Assembly (NCBI GenBank): GCA_029961685.1
Contig: JARWKL010000010.1
Span: forward strand, 434,001 to 498,000
Direction: 5' to 3'
Length of the DNA stretch: 64,000 bases
DNA from: Aristolochia californica
Taxonomy: Eukaryota; Streptophyta; Magnoliopsida; Piperales; Aristolochiaceae
The notes under the pieces were generated by a model. That model did no database searches. It was not told the DNA's origin and saw only the letters and a program-made list of their open reading frames with translations. Positions 1-13,200 of this stretch are shown piece by piece. The position numbers and the translations under genes were made by a program. How positions within the stretch are numbered: the first letter of the stretch is position 1; each line of letters opens with the position of its first letter.

Positions 1-658
1 GACAGAAAGTATAATGTTGAGTTAGATTGGCTACACTAGGATTATTAGACTTGAAGCAAACATAGTAGAGGCCATGTAGGAATGTCACCAACAGACAACG
101 AAATAAGAGAGCTGTTTAATGGTTCTGCTCAATGTATTTTTACTAGTTCTGTGGAGAAAAAGGTTTTTATGGATATTATTCTGAGGACAATTACAAAATA
201 GAAAAAGGCTGAAAATGACATGGATTGAAGTTGTAAATGAAACTTATTTCTTACTAAAATGAAAAAAATCCATTTCCATTTAATATTATTGATTATTATC
301 CTGTATTGTGGAGCCCTTTGGCTCAGAAGCCGCATTAGAAGAGGGCCTTTGAGCCAAAGGGTATTGTGTGTGAGTAATCATCATTAAAAAAAATCCTATA
401 TTATCGTATGCCTCCTTACCGAACTAATTGGTACTCCATCTTGTCTTTGCTAAAAGAATGAAACTTCTCCATTCTCTTTTTCTTAACATTCACTATTATT
501 GTTAATACTGTTCTTAAAGAAATTCATTATTATTGTATTTATTGTCATTTGAATGATTCATGTTTACTCTATATTGTTCATTTACAGCCTTTTTTGGTGT
601 TTTTCAAAAGAAAACATTTCTCGATTTACTCTTCTGTGTTTGATCTGTACGTTTGCAG
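1..658. other. Non-coding stretch, presumed intron of the IBR5-like gene
   Basis: This stretch lies before the first recognisable exon of the phosphatase gene, and that exon begins in phase 0 after an AG at 657-658. No segment encodes the missing N-terminal half of an IBR5-type protein, so the earlier exons probably lie before the window. I see only AT-rich DNA here. The short frames are random. Confidence 0.6.
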
Positions 659-3639
659 ACAGTACCTGCTTGTCAGAATCTATACAAGAACTCTTTCACA
701 TATCATTGCCTCCAAGATGAGAAGATGTTGCAATTTGATGATGCCATTAACTTTTTAGGTATGTATTTTCGTACTTCATGTGTCATGATTCATACTAGCG
801 TTTTTTTTTTACCATAATAAAAAATGAGAAGTATTGCATATTTCAAAACCATGTATTTATTTCTTATGTTTGCTCCTCCCTTTTTTGTTTTGTTTTGTTT
901 TAAGCTCACGCTCTCTCTGTTTTTGTCTGTTGATGTTTAACAAGCTTCCATCTATCAAAGAAAAAAGTCTGAGGATCAATGATTGCTTTGGGGTGGGATG
1001 GGGGATTGGAATTCTTTTTTTCTGTTTTTTGAACTCGTGATTCTTAGCTGTAGGATTCAATATTGTGAGTCTCTAGGGTATCATGCTGTATGACTATCAG
1101 TTTCTCGAGTTTAAGAAGAGGTGACCCTCCAACTAGGCCCCCCCTCCTTAATTTGTATCTCCTTGCCTTCAGGCATTGGAATAAAAATATCCTTTCTCCA
1201 GAAAAAAAAAAAGAGTATTATCATTAAAAAAAAGATTCTGAGGTTTTGGTCGAACGGTCTATATTTTCAAATTGCTACAGCTATATTTCTTTGTAGTTTT
1301 AAGTTCCTGTTTCTGATCTGATACAGAGCCCTGATGCGATTTAGAATGTATTCAGTGTGTTATTTTGTGTTTTACCATTTTTTAGTTTATAATATTATAG
1401 GGTATTTTTCTTAGAAATAAGATACTTAGAAGTATCATGCCTGTATATTAGTCCGGGACAAAGTTTATCACATTCCATTAACATTTTGTAGAAGCCTACT
1501 TGATGTACAAAATTGGAGAAATGTTGTTTGACTTGAACTTGGTTATGAATATTTCAATGAGTGAATTAATAGCATACATAAAAAAAATATCTGTTTGTTT
1601 GGTCTGACACACCTAAGTCATCATGTGTAGAGTGAAAAACTGATTAAGATATGTAAAACTCAGTTAAGAAATGAGTTTTGTTATACACCTAGTCAATAAA
1701 CTCTGCAAAAAAACTTACTCAATTCAAAAGGGTTGGCCGGAGTCTTTTAAATTGTCTTGCTACTTATAATCCACTTTTTCTGCTTTGAACTCACATACAA
1801 AAGATGGGCAAGTCCTCTTGTAAATTGTTGTAATTCATAAGATATCTTCTTTTTTCTCTTTGTCATGTCATGTCAGGGATGTCTTACAATAATTGTCTTT
1901 GAAATTTGTGTCATTTAGTGTTGGTTTAGATACATAATTTGGACATATGAAAGTACTGCTTTAAGAAAAGAACAATTAAGTGAACTGGTCAAACTGGTTA
2001 TGAGATATTAATTTTATTCTTTGAGTTATTCAAACTTTTAAAAAGTCATAAATAGGATTTTTTTAGTCATGCATATAATTTTAAATGGCACATTATCTTT
2101 AAAGTTTTGGGGAAACAAAAAGAAAGCAAAAATAGGAGTTTTCTCCTGTTATTTTCAGAGAAGGCAAAAAATAAAAAAGAGGGATAAAATCCATTTACTC
2201 TTTTTCTTCTTTGCAGAGCAATGTGAGAGGGATAAAGCACGTGTTCTGGTCCACTGCATGTGGGGTAAAAATAGGTCAGTTTTTCTTGGCCTTCTCCCCT
2301 CTAGTTAAGGTCTGTTTGTGATCTTCGTAATATGGTTTATGCAAGATTTTAACAGGTCAGCCGCTATTGTAATGGCATATCTGATAAAACGGAAAGGGTG
2401 GAGACTTGCACAGAGCTGCCAATGGGTCAAAGATCGCAGGCCATCTGTAGAATTGTCTGAAGGTTAGTTTCTTCCACTTAGTCTGCATTTTTCTTTCCCT
2501 TGTAGTATAAACTGTACAACTTATTTTCCAATAGAAAGTAACTGTATGAACTCGTTCACCGTGACCTAATGTCTGGATAATTTTTTTTTAAAAGAATAAG
2601 TTATAGTAGTTCTAGCCTTGAACTCTGGTCTTCTTGCAATGTTGTAATTTTGAGTTTATGTAGTTTTCTTTATTTTATACCATGACAAGATTTCTATCAC
2701 AAAAAGAACATAGAAACAATTTATTTTGTGTAAGCCCATGAAAACCCAACACAATCTAGGTCCAAGTGATATTTTAACTTGTATGAATATCTAAAACTAC
2801 GGAGAATCTGCAACATTTACTGTAGTTTACGTGGCTTACTTGTGATGGATGATGACAACTAATATTACAAGATGGTTGCTTAAGAAAGGCCAAACCCCAC
2901 TGGGATTGGAATTTTTCTTGAAGCTGGATTTTGCCAACTCTTTGAGATTGTGATTTGTTGGCATCAACATAGATTCTTTGCTTTAATTCTTTTTCCCGAA
3001 TCAGTGGAATATTATACTTTATTCTCATGAATTTCATCAATAAGATCTGGTGAAAAAGATTAGGTTTTTGGCATATAAAATCAACTTACCCTGCAAGTAG
3101 TAGTTAAAGAGTTGTTGAAAGTCATTGAGAACTACTATTTTACCTGACTTCACTGATGGGTGAACTGAGCTAAAACCAGAGAACCTTTGCCTCTGAGGTA
3201 TTGTTCCAACTCTCTAATCCAATACTTGATTTAGCAATCCTAGTTAATAAAAAGTGCTTCTGTATTTTCTCATTAAATTATGTGTTCCACTGTTTCTTCT
3301 GAAACTGACAATCCTTTTTCGTGCATTTATCTAGCTGTCCATCAGCAGCTGCAGGAGTACGAGCAGCAAATATTTGGACCAAATAATTTAGGGCAAGCTC
3401 CAGCTTTTCCTTTATCCAGCAGTCCATTATTTGGGTTTGGGTTCCAAAAAGTGGAAAATGTAGTACCTGCTCCAGTCTTTGATTGCTCTCCAGCACCTTC
3501 CATCTTTGATCGGCCACCTCCAAACATCTCGCCACATGAGTTCACTTTCGGGGCGGCCAAGAACGACTCGAAAGGCTTCTCCAGGAGCCCTTGTGGTAAC
3601 TCACCTAGTACAACTGACACTCCAATGGACAGCTCCTGA
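659..3639 (+). CDS. IBR5: IBR5-like dual-specificity protein phosphatase, 3' part (four exons)
   Basis: Exons are 659-758, 2217-2274, 2356-2462 and 3335-3639; all have GT-AG borders and the phases join into 189 codons plus TGA. The product begins TVPACQNLYKNSFTYHCL and continues through the catalytic loop HCMWGKNRS (Cys codon 2255-2257). It then has a KRKGWRLAQSCQWVKDRRPS block and a Pro/Ser-rich tail containing FTFGA. This matches plant IBR5, a dual-specificity phosphatase known to modulate auxin and ABA responses. The N-terminal half lies before the window. The loop is unusual: Trp follows HCM, and Ala-Ala follows the Arg-Ser. The third-exon junction splits the catalytic signature after the first two bases of its Arg codon, so retention of that intron would give a stop about ten codons later. 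The family call is firm; the exact orthologue is not. Confidence 0.88.
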
Positions 3640-5083
3640 AGTGGCTCCTCTCTTTCCACATTTTCGGGATAGCTGATCGAAATTTTGGGGATCACTGCAC
3701 ACTTTGTTGTTTGTTTTTATCAGCAAGCAGGGTGTCAAAGTGTGAGATGCTTAGAGGGTGCCCTACCCGGGGGAAAAGGGTCCCGTCCCTTTCATTTTGC
3801 TGCAGCCTAGGAGTCTTTTTCTTTTCTGCTAGTATGACTCTAATAATACCATGTTTATATGAGCAAGGTAGGAGAGTGGCTGTAACCTCTTCATCTCTCT
3901 CCTTCACTCTCGGTTTATCATGTCCTAAGTACTGTACATATAAATTATTTAACCTTGATATTGATCCTGTGTAGGTCCCTTTCCATGTAAATTCTCTCAG
4001 AATGGAGCTTTCAAAGCTACTTGTTTAGGTTACTTAAAATTAATGAATCTAGGCACTTGATACATCGATGAATCTGGACGCAGAGTTAGGTCTTATCCAT
4101 AATATTACTTCTCTTTTTAACAAATAGATCTCAAATACCTATTTTTTTAACATTTAATATTTTTTTATAAAAATAATAAATATTAGAATTTAAGCCGTCA
4201 TATTTAAATTCAATGGTTAAATTGACAGTAAATTGACCAATTTCCTAGGGGACGCGGAAGCCGTTCGACCCCGCCGGGCTAGCACGCCAATACTCGGACC
4301 GGATTCATTGAACCTGGACAACCCATACCATGAGAACGAACCTGGATGCATTTCCGGCTTCATAATCCCGAGACGCGAGCTGCTTTACTCGAAGAGAAGT
4401 GACCTGAAGTAAATGCTGACCTAGATACACATCAGGATCCGACGTGGGCATAGTTTGCTCACGTCAGACGATCGAGACAACCGCCGTTCACGTGGCCTCC
4501 ACAAAAGAGCACAGACGTGCCACGTGTGTCAGAGTGGGTCCCAGTTGATAGAGAAGTGTCATTGCATTCCGCAGTCCTTTCTCTTTCTCTCGTTCTTATC
4601 CGAACTTTCCGTTTTGCGGTTTTGGCGCTGTCCGCCGGGTCGGTAATCGGGCCTGCCGTTAACCTTCTCCGTATAGTGAGACGCGGATTTATAGTTAGAA
4701 ACCATTGAAGTGGGGCAAACAAACACATCAATAATTTTTTATTAATTTTTTAATATTTTACTCAAAATTATATGGTTTATTCTCTTACCATGCACGGCCA
4801 CCTTGAGATCGTATAATATTTTTCAAAAAATAAAAATATTTAATTAATGTTATCAAGTTAATTTTATCAAATTAAAATGATTAACCTATATATTCTAGAG
4901 ACAATAGTAAGCGTCTCACGAGCGTCTGACCTTCTTTGTAGGCATTGTTTACTGGTGAGGTCCGTCAGAAAACCAAACTCCGTTGAAGTAACAAAACCAT
5001 GCTTGTCGGATATCTCCGGTTTTGTCCGTATATCAAATTTGTCGTCTAGTACAGGTAGACGCCACATCATCGTCACATGATCC
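3640..5083. other. Intergenic spacer
   Basis: Nearest the phosphatase stop this is its likely 3' UTR. From about 4100 the DNA is AT-rich, interrupted by a GC-richer block at roughly 4240-4700 that holds a cluster of ACGT-core motifs (separate entry). No coding sequence or recognisable transposon is supported. Confidence 0.6.
4441..4526 (+). promoter_or_regulatory. Cluster of G-box/ABRE-type ACGT motifs
   Basis: Within 86 bp there are two perfect palindromic CACGTG G-boxes (4489-4494 and 4521-4526), an ACGTGGG at 4442-4448 and an ACGTCA at 4461-4466. bZIP and bHLH factors are known to bind such sites, and closely spaced copies typify ABA- or stress-responsive promoters. The cluster is about 560 bp upstream of the DUF506 start. 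Its assignment to that gene is inference. Confidence 0.45.
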
Positions 5084-6912
5084 ATGTCCATCCCTCTCAA
5101 TAAGTACCCGGACTCCGCAGAAGAAAGCAAGCGAAAAAAGAGTAGCGACTCGAGCTCTGATACCTCGGACATGGTCGTGATCCCGGTCAGGTTCAAGCGC
5201 GCGACGGCGCCGTTCGACGAGACGGCGCGCGCGCGGTTGTGCGAGAGCAGCGGCAGCGACCACTCCGCCGGGAGCAGCTCGCCGGAGCTTGCCGACCTCG
5301 TCGACTCCTTCATCGAGCGACATGATGGCGGAGATTATAACCGCGGCGGAGACCAGATGGAAGGTGAAGATTGCTCCGAGGATGAGGAGGAGAGGACGAC
5401 GGTGAGTATGAAGAAGAAGAAGAAGCGGAAATCGGACGACGCGGTGGAGCGCCATTCCGAGTCCGATACGGAGGAGACGCTTGAGATGTTGTTCGGGAGG
5501 ACGGCTGCGACGGAGAGGATTCGGGAGGAGACGGAGCGGGCGATGGTGAGGGTTGGGGAAGGGGAGAGCGTGAAGCGGGCGGTGATGGCGGAGCTGAGGG
5601 AGCGAGGATTGGATGCAGGTAAACATCCGGATTTACTCTCTGTTCTGACTTCTGAATGCTCGTCCTGTACAGTCAAATGCGGTTTCGCTTAGCGACAAAA
5701 CGCATTATCTCGCGCTGCGCCTCGTGGAGACCCGGCTCTACTGCGACTCTCCTGTGGCAGATGAAGTAACGTCTGCTGCAGGTTTGGAGAAGCGGAGAGA
5801 TAAAACAAAGAATCTGGATGAAGAAAACACGCCATAAACCAGCCGCTAGGAAGAAATTCAACTTATGATCGTTTCTGAATCTGGTTGTTATTATTTAAAT
5901 TTTCATAAAATGGAGTGGTAGATTAATAATCTGGATAGAAAAGATTGATTAATACACGCATTAAGCAGCTGCTAGGAAAAAAATCCAACTAATAATCGTT
6001 TCTGAAGCTGGAAAGGTCGGAACACGAAGAAAGGGCTTTCCTTTGTGTCAAAAGAGGTCATTTTTATGTAATTGTCATATTTATGTATCATTTCATTTTT
6101 TATTTTTTATTTTTTACTTAAGAAGGCGGAAATGTGATACACTTATAGTATCATATTAATTTGTTTTTAAAATATGTATCAGATTTAAGGATCTCAATAA
6201 GATAAAATATATGATATTGATCATGTAATGGCCATTTTATTGAGTGTATAGGTAATCGACCTTATATTATGTACAAATTTGTTTTGAAAGAAATGTAGTT
6301 ATTTTTATGTGAAATTCAGCATGGTGTAGAATTTTCATGCTTTGTATCTGATGAAGGGATCAATCATCAAACTGTTTGGATTTTACAGGTCTCTGCAAAT
6401 CGAGGTGGGAGAAGACGGGGCGATCCCTCGCCGGCGAGTACGAGTACATCGACGTCGTCGCCGGCGACGACCGTTACATAGTGGAGATAAATCTCGCAGG
6501 CGAGTTCGCAATCGCTCGACCAACCGGCCGCTACCTCGCCCTCCTCGCGCATTTCCCTCCCGTCTTCGTCGGGAAACCAGAAGCACTGAAGAGGATCGTC
6601 CGGCTGATGTGCACTGCTGTCAAAGAGTCGCTAGAGAGCAACGAGTTGTACCTCCCGCCGTGGCGGCGGACGGGGTACGTCCAGGCAAAGTGGTTCGGGA
6701 CGTATAAGAGGACGACGAACCGGAGATCGGCGAGGAACGAGTTGGGTCCCGGCGGGGGTTTTGCAGGAAAGAGAGACGTGGGTTTCGCCGCCACCGCGGC
6801 GACAGCGACGGCGATGGCCAGGCGTAGTCGCTGCGGAGGAGAGGTGGTGATGGAGGGACTGACGAGAGGTGGCGGGAATTTGGCCGCGACGTTCAATCAC
6901 ATGCATCTTTGA
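5084..6912 (+). CDS. DUF506 family protein (PDDEXK-like), two exons
   Basis: Exon 1 is 5084-5618 and exon 2 is 6389-6912. The junction GAT GCA G | GT CTC TGC restores the family signature DAGLCKSRWE, giving 352 aa. The second exon has the conserved core EYEYIDVVAGDDRYIVEI, then EFAIARPTGRYLALL, LPPVFVG-like FPPVFVG and LPPWRR...YVQAKW, all typical of DUF506 (PF04720), a plant family of unknown molecular function with a restriction-endonuclease-like fold prediction. Residues 95-125 are acidic, and a run of Lys/Arg follows. The first Met (5084) gives a Ser-rich leader. The Met at 5171 (MVVIPVRFKRA) resembles where family members usually start and is a real alternative. The C-terminus is Ala/Gly/Arg-rich. 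Exon 1 and exon 2 are far more GC-rich than their surroundings. Function cannot be stated. Confidence 0.85.
5812..6010. repeat. Imperfect tandem duplication in the DUF506 intron
   Basis: The segment at about 5812-5883 is repeated with divergence at about 5929-6010. Both contain CTGGAT, then GCTAGGAA, then ATCGTTTCTGAA in the same order. It lies wholly within the intron and leaves both splice sites untouched. Confidence 0.5.
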
Positions 6913-7294
6913 TTTGTTGATTGGAGTAAGGATTACTTGTTTTCTACATGTAAATGCTGAAAATTTTCAGTACTGCCGATTTTTTTTTTTTTCCTGTAAA
7001 TTTGCTTAAATTTTTCAGAATCCGGTGGGTTTGTAAGTTTTTTATTTTTTATATTTTTTCTGAGGTCTAGAGTTTTGATCAGTCTGCCCAAGTCCGGAGT
7101 TAAAGGCGGCATAAACCAATTGTAATACCTACGGATTCGAATGTTTGCTTGTTTGGATAATGGTATGAACTATTTGAGTAAATCTTTTCACAAGTGAAAG
7201 TATGTTTTGGTGTGCGTGTTGATTGCACCAAATAACTTGTTCGTATTAACCCAAAAAAAAACCACTCTTCTCAGTTCTGGTTTGGTAGAGTCAG
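6913..7294. other. Convergent spacer between DUF506 and TIG
   Basis: The stop codons of the two convergent genes are 382 bp apart. The stretch is T-rich with homopolymer runs and presumably supplies both 3' UTRs. I see no other feature in it. Confidence 0.6.
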
Positions 7295-10200
7295 TTACCT
7301 TGTTACATACTGGATATCTGCATTTGCTCTTAACCATTCGAGCACCTTAGCCCCCTCAAGAATTTCTTGCACCTGAAATTATATAGAAGCCTAACCCCAT
7401 CAGAATTTCTCTTACTTGATTTAATGGGATGAGAAAACTGCCTGCTAAATTGTCTTTTTGTCATTGCTAGGTCTAGAGTACAGAAATTTTCTATAGAAAA
7501 TGCAGGAATGTTAGGCTTCAGATGGAGAAGCAGTTGGTAATTAACCTCTTCTTTCACACGCTCTTCATCATATTCTTGTTTATGGCGTTTAAATTCTGCA
7601 ACAGAGTTCTCAACCTCCTTGACTAGCTCTTCTGTAGAATACTGAAAATGAATACTGAGTTAGTGTATAGCTGGAGACTGTGAGAAAGACAGGGACGAAT
7701 ATAATAAGAACTTCATTATGGAAAGAGAGAAGCACACAAAAAAAGTTTCATTGCAGCCAACCAAAGCGAAAACCAGTCACTAAGAACAAAAGCAGTTCTT
7801 ATTGTCCACCGTGATTACATAAACATTCAAAGAGATGGGAAGTTGGATTCAAGCTTACAAAACAGAAATTAGGAGAAGAATGGTTGCAAGAACTTCAAAT
7901 TTTTTTTTGTGAAAATGCATGAAAGCCGGGTCTTACAGTGTTCTGCCTTGTAAACCCAAGAACCACATAAATTATAATTATATTCCTATAGGGATTTAAT
8001 ATATTATGTTTCAAAAATCAGTTGTCATCAGTTAATCCTGTGCAAGAAAGAGGTAAACGGGTAATAGGCAACATCGACTCAAAAGCTAAAACAAACAGAG
8101 ACCGAAGGAATGATAAAAGCCAACTGGATTTACCTCTAAATTTTCCAGTCTAAATATCTCTGCAACAGCAAGCGACTGTTTGATTATACTTGTTATGTTC
8201 TCTCTCTGATGTTCCAAGTATTCACCGACTGCTTTTTGACTTGAAAGGGATGCCAACTGCTCTTCATTTAAATTTGTCTGTGCCTGCAATTTATATTCAA
8301 GGTTTCATTTTAAGCATGTTGACAACTCATATCATATATAGAAAAGGTGGTGGTAAATACATTGACTACTTCCAGAAATTATCTTAAAAGAACAAGAGAT
8401 AAGGTTTCATACTTGTAGCTCTAAAAGTTTGGCTCCATAGAGTTGTCTGCCTTGTTCCTCAAATAACGATTGAGGAATTTCAACTTCAACCATCTGATCA
8501 ACTCAAAATACAAGATACTAATACAAGTAAGTAACAGATATGGCAGGATTGACACATTACCCAGAATTGGCAAAATACAAGTGGAGGTGTAAAAATATGA
8601 AATTAGGAAAAAACGAGGAGAAAGCAGAAAGAGAGCCTGGATTATGCACTCATTGGGTAAAAAATTAAACCCCTTTTTCTTATTTAAAGAGAGCTTTAAG
8701 TGAAGGCTGAGTACAATCACAACAATACCCCTCATAACTCACTCGATACAACTCAGAATCTTATCAAACTTGAACCTTATGTTTCTAACATGATTCCTAA
8801 CTTACTGCTGCTTCCAGAGATGAATACCATAAGAGTGAAATGTCGAAAATATCTTTACAAGAATTCTAAGAGGAAGAAGAACTGTAACCAGCCTATCACT
8901 GCATTATCTATATATCACTCACAGGATATTGATGCAATAAAAAGAAAATTTCGTAAAAACTCAAGGTTGCTAACTTAAATGGCACATAAGCCATTTCCAC
9001 CAAACATTTCTTTATTAGTATGTCTTACTAAGGTGACAGCACAGGAATATGGCATAAATTATCCAAAGCAACAAGGTAAAAGAAAAGTGATTATCTTTCC
9101 TGGAAAGCTGAATGTATGATCTTCCTACATCCTAGTCTCTACATACATGACGACAGATTGTAAAAGGGTACCCGTTAAAACCCCAAAAGAAACAACCAAT
9201 TGACACAAATGGCATAACCATAGCCTTCGGAAGTCTACCCCACACTAGAGATACTTCAGTGACTATTCAATTTGCATAGAAGTCCAGTTACCTTGCATAG
9301 TTGATCTAGAATAGCATTATCAGTTGCCTGTTCTCTTGCTGTCTGTTCCACTTCCTTAAATCTGTTAAGTACAGCTTCTTTAACCTGTATGCATTGTGAA
9401 ACTGGGATGACTTAAAAACCCAAATATATGAAGTTTCATGAATTATTTTATCAAAACGCAGAGAGACAGAGAGAGACCTCATTCAAGGTACAGCAACCAG
9501 GGAGGAGCTTATCAGCAAGAGAGTCATCAAGTGCAGGCAAATCTCTGTAAAAGAGTTCCTTGCAATCAACCTTGAAACCATAAATGTGTCAAATACTTTT
9601 TCCAATGGACCCGGATAATGAAAATTAAAAAAATAATAATAATAACTAAGAGAAAGCAACACAAACAAATTAGTTACTCAAAAACTTGATACACCATCAT
9701 GTAAATTGTAAACAGGACCAGCGAGAACAGTAGATATTCAATCTCAATAAGTGATTATGTCTTAAAAACAAAAACTGGACGAGAGAGACCAAGAAGTCAA
9801 AATATAAAGTGTGGTATGGCTTAAGATGGAAAGACTCACAGTAAACTGAGCACGAACACCACGGAGGTTTTCTTGTCTCCAAGTATCTGGAAATTTAAGT
9901 GGGAAAGTCCTTGTTTCACCTTGTCTAATTCCTATTATGGAATCAAGAAAGTTAGGTAGAAGATTGTCACTCTCTTCAGTATCCAAGTGATAACCTGAAA
10001 AGGAAAGCAAGTCCTGCCCATTATTAAATAAAATACCAGCAAAAGTTCACTTAACAAATGGAAGCACAAAACCCAAACTACAATAGAAAGTGCAGGAACA
10101 ACAAATACAGTACATAAAATAACTGTTGTTTAATAGCTGAAGAGTAGTTAGTGTACCTTTTGTCTCTGAAGATGGGATTTTTTCACCACTAGAATCATCC

Positions 10201-13200
10201 TCATTAATTGTTGTGGCAAAGATATCAACCACTACGACATCTCCAATCTGTGAAGTTCAGATTATGCCTCACTGTCAAGATATTTTCAAAGTGTTGGCAG
10301 TAAAGAAGTTCATAAATTAGCAAATGGTAAAGTTATACTCCATAATATGTCAAAGTTATACTAAATTAAGTGTTCTGAAAAGAGGTTAAAGTTGTGTGAG
10401 ATAATACCTGTAGTCCTCTACCAGTAACAATTTTCATGGCACCTAAAGCTTTGTGCCGTCGTCTCAGCTCTGCCTCAAATGCCCTTTCAGCATTTATTTC
10501 ATCATCTATCTCAACTACAACTTTCAAATTCTTGTAGGCATCAGCAATTACCCATTTAACTTCAGGAGCCACATCAACCACTACTTTGTAGCTGAATGCA
10601 CAAACATGGTCACCACTAAAACATAAGCAACACTAGCAACATGCATGACCATGTAAATCGTTGGAATTATTCAAAAATATGATAATGAAGGATTAGAATT
10701 TCTTAGAAGCCATAGTCTATAGAGAGAAAATTCTCTAGTATTCAAAGTCAATTAGCTTTAGGAACCCTAATTAGTTTCTGTTATGAGTATTTGTAAAATC
10801 CTTTCTGTACTGAAACTCTATTAATAAAGTGGCAGTAAAAGCCTGTTGACTGGAGGCTGAAAAGACCAACTCGACAAGCTCTTGTCCTCCCTCCACTGCT
10901 CCATCTTTCATTCTGAGTTTCAGATACTAACATAAACGGAAACAAAAAATGTAACCAGATTCAGACAAATATACAGAAACTGACTTGTTGCTAAAAGATT
11001 ATTTACCATATTCCTAACTAAATGCGGGGACCACCACTCATATTAACGGATGTTAAAATTGCAGGCATAAAGTGGGAAGACTACAGATAAATGAGAAAAG
11101 GGAAAGTGAAAGAAAATTTAAAAAGGCCAAATCAGCACTAGAGACAGGGTATTTACATGTTCTTAAACAATGGATCATCCATATGGACTGTTTCGGAATC
11201 AAACAAATCAATGGCAATAACAAAGGTAGAAAACATAGTTCGTTTATTCTCATGTGACACATCCAGTTTTGCTCGGTAAAAATTAAAGATATTATGGAGA
11301 CAATAGGAAGTTGTAATAAAGCCATCTTTGACAAACCTGAGGAAGTCCTGAGGGGAAAAGGCTTCAATCATCTCAGAGAAATTAGTTAAAATCCGAACAG
11401 AATCTCTCAAGGCCTTTCCTGTAACCTATATAGATGAAATTCATCAAGACAGACAGCGTCGAGAACTGGAAAGACAGTTCATGATTTTGCCAAGGTTTTT
11501 TGGTATTTTTATTTTATTATACAGTTTCATAGAATCTGCTTCAGTTAATGGACAAAAGCATACCATAACAGATGATTCATATTTCACATTTCCATTTTTT
11601 GTCCCAAATACATCAGCTTCCTGCTCTTCAAATAGTGGATTTCTTCTGTTCACCCTGTTTAAATTGTACTTTCCAGAGAACTACAGTATTGATTGATTTA
11701 TGTACATCTCATACAGCTAGTGTTACATACCGAGGACATTGCATGTGGAAGGGTCCTTCTCAAAATAGATTCAATTGTTGCCTGCTGTACATGCTGTTCG
11801 CCAACATAATTTATAAGGATGTTATCTGGAATTTTCTTTCCAGGACGGAATCCAGGAACCTGCATTTAGAATGTTACTCAAATTTTGCAGTAAACATGAG
11901 ACAGAGAGAAAGAGAAAAAGAGAGAGATAAAAAATATTCTAATTCTGGAGTAAAGTCTAACTTAGATATGAGGGACGAAAGGGTGCTCAGAGAGGGAGAG
12001 AAAGAGAGAGGTGGGAGGTCAGTAAGTGAATCACTATGCTTTTGAGGAGGCAGTCTGTACATACAGTGAGACCACTGACATGAGTTAAGTATAATAAAAA
12101 AGAGTTTGACTCTTGATGCCCAATTGTTCCCTTCAAGGAGAGATTATACAAGAAAGTTCATTCTAGTTTTAAGTAAACAGGTAAGCAAATATACCTTTAT
12201 CTGCTTGGAGATCTCTTCCAGAACTCTTCTATTACAGTCTTGGCAAACGAGGGGGGGAACTTTTACACTTAATATAACCTGCAATTGTATTTGTCCAAAT
12301 AAATTATAAAAGCTCCATTTCGTTAAATACCATTTCATTACATATATATATATACATACAGAGAGAGAGAACGAGATGTTCCATCAAAGCATATATGATG
12401 AAAAAGAAGAGATAAAACATATAGACTGTTGCCAGGAATGGCCCCATTGTAAGAGAAGAGTCAATAAAATCAAGAAAGATTGGCTCATCATCATAATCAT
12501 AATTACCAAAACCCAGGCCATCCATATTTTGTTCAGTTACATCCTTTAATTCACTCTAATCCTCATTCACTAACAATTAAGCTCTTCAAGTATGTTTCTC
12601 ACCAACTTCGATCGATACCATTTTTGGCCCTATTAGTTGCTGGTCATTCAGTCGGCAACGGCAATTTCTATTTGCCAATACCAAATGGATCTTAAGCATC
12701 AAACCTCTTTCTATCCATATATCTTTTCATTATATACCCATTCATCTAAACAAATATCAAATGAAACACTATAATGAAGTGACTGTGTTTTCAAGTAGAG
12801 CAAGAAAAGTAGATCGGAGAGAATAGTCTGAATTGCTATGTATTACTGTAATATACAAATAAAAATAAGGATTAAGATAATGAAAATTCTTAGGTGCGGC
12901 TGCACCTCACCGTGAGGATGAACCAGATTACTATTTCACAGAAGTGAAAGCTACCCTTGTTGTTATACTGAATTCAGTATACATTAGTACAGAAATCCAA
13001 CTGTGTACATAAACTGTGGAACAAATTTTCAAAAATGCCAACTGTATGCTCTTAATTTTCTCGTTTAACAGACATTGTTTCATTCAAATCTCTCTATCTC
13101 TTATGGGAGTTCGATTCTAATCTATAAGATGCACCAACATGGCACTGAATTTACTCTTGGTGTCTAGTAGTCAATTTTGAATTCACCATTTCACGTCCAG

